From: Microglena sp. YARC
Taxonomy: Eukaryota > Chlorophyta > Chlorophyceae > Chlamydomonadales > Chlamydomonadaceae
Assembly: GCA_022414725.1 (NCBI GenBank)
Contig: CM039464.1
Location: 45,790,312 to 45,854,311, forward strand
Direction: 5' to 3'
DNA: 64,000 nucleotides
This document shows, in pieces, positions 63,332 to 64,000 of the stretch. The position numbers were made by a program, and so were the translations under genes. The notes beneath the pieces were generated by a model. That model saw only the letters and a program-made list of their open reading frames with translations. It was not told the DNA's origin and made no database searches. Positions within the stretch are counted from its first letter, which is position 1; every line of letters starts with the position of its first letter.

Positions 63332-63509
63332 TAGGGAACGGCACAATGATATCATATAATATCATGTCATCATATGATATCACATGATGCCGGCAATCTG
63401 ACTAGGCCAAACTGACCATTTATATACAATATCATACGATGCAGTTTGTATGGTATCATATGATATCATACTCGCCTTTGGTCTACACCATATGATATGC
63501 TGGTCCCTA
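63332..63509 (+). mobile_element. TAGGG-family MITE, ATATCATATGAT subfamily
   Basis: TAGGGAACGGCACA...TGCTGGTCCCTA, 178 bp, flanked by TATGGAAG (63324-63331) and TCTGGAAG (63510-63517), 7 of 8. Confidence 0.92.
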
Positions 63510-63639
63510 TCTGGAAGTGACCATGCTTAAGACAAACAACACTTGTAAGGGTGTCAAATACAAGATCGTACAATAGGTCGTAATTGACAAACCAGATATT
63601 GTACGGTAATAATAGGGACCCGTACAAGTATCCCAGCAC

Positions 63640-64000
63640 AAGGAACATCGCGTGCAGATTGTTTGTAGAAACATGCAACTACAGTTGGCCTGGCTTGTTT
63701 TTCAGATTGTATGTAGAAACATGCAACTACAGTTGGCCTGGTTTGCAGATTGTTTGCAGGGTACTCACATTGACCAAATTGGCCAGCGCTTTAGCGCACT
63801 TGAAAGCAAAAAAACTGCGCTTTGTAGAGAAAAAAGCGCAAAAATTGCTTGCTGCGCCCACAGGGGGTTGCAAAAAACTGCGCAAAATGCTTTCGAGCTC
63901 AAAAAGGCAGCGCGCCAGCGCGCGCTTGGAAGTACCCTGATTGAATGTAGAAACATGCAACTACAGTTGGCCTGGCTTGTTTTGCAGATTATATTGGCAA
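63640..64000 (+). repeat. 50-60 bp tandem repeat interrupted by a MITE
   Basis: Units of CAGATTGTATGTAGAAACAT plus GCAACTACAGTTGGCCTGG occur at about 63655, 63702 and (after the insertion) 63940. The array runs off the window. Confidence 0.88.
63757..63939 (+). mobile_element. CAGGGTA-family MITE inserted in a tandem repeat
   Basis: CAGGGTACTCAC...GAAGTACCCTG, 183 bp. The interrupted repeat unit shows the pre-insertion sequence: ATTGTTTG (63749-63756) and ATTGAATG (63940-63947) both correspond to the ATTGTATG of the intact unit, which confirms an 8-bp target duplication. Confidence 0.95.

Overview
This is a eukaryotic nuclear window and most likely comes from a green alga. I see no bacterial operons, rRNA, CRISPR or true tRNA genes. 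The coding sequence is in short exons with GT/AG junctions and matching phases, separated by long introns packed with tandem repeats. The lineage is inferred from three gene pieces: a region resembling the part of SBP-box (SPL/CRR1-type) regulators that follows the DNA-binding domain, plus its ankyrin repeats (the SBP family is known only from green plants and algae); the start of an MRS2/CorA-type Mg2+ transporter; and a tyrosine-recombinase retrotransposon like those of Volvox and Chlamydomonas. A prasinophyte such as Cymbomonas or Pyramimonas would fit, but the sequence alone does not settle it. Frame breaks at homopolymers and single-base indels between satellite copies suggest a long-read assembly, and there is a 1000-N gap at 5316-6315.

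Layout. 1-2112: a 306-bp satellite. 2113-12246: mostly unassigned single-copy sequence, with a probable 3' LTR near 7253. 12247-35453 (+): a candidate multi-exon gene, with exons at 12247-13349, 17461-17668, 19121-19912, 20836-21167, 22649-22953, 31016-31298, 33613-33660 and about 35037-35453. From 17461 to 33660 every junction is phase compatible. One of its introns holds a 5.9-kb, 50-bp minisatellite with a higher-order period of about 1.68 kb. 41166-42181 (+): a two-exon coiled-coil protein. 46408-47284 (-): a two-exon charged protein. 50245-50690 (-): an armadillo-like exon. 51131-53686 (+): a two-exon Ser/Gly-rich disordered protein. 55358-57283 (-): a decayed tyrosine-recombinase retrotransposon with RNase H, a PHD-like finger and recombinase. 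58514-58769 (+): a terminal exon. 61942-62192 (+): the MRS2-type exon, whose gene runs out of the window.

The repeats are the main content. Two families of short non-autonomous elements with terminal inverted repeats carry 8-bp target duplications (hAT-like): one begins TAGGGAACGG (six copies), the other CAGGGTA (seven copies). A tRNA-derived SINE is present in nine copies with 7-13 bp duplications where visible; it has two different tRNA-like heads on one shared tail. A third inverted-repeat family and several unclassified dispersed families are also present.

Two patterns stand out. First, at six exon edges the neighbouring intron contains tandem copies of the exon edge together with its splice site. 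In each case the complete exon is the outermost copy, as if introns grow inward from their ends by tandem duplication. Second, at least three large minisatellites are amplified pieces of dispersed elements that also occur singly elsewhere in the window.
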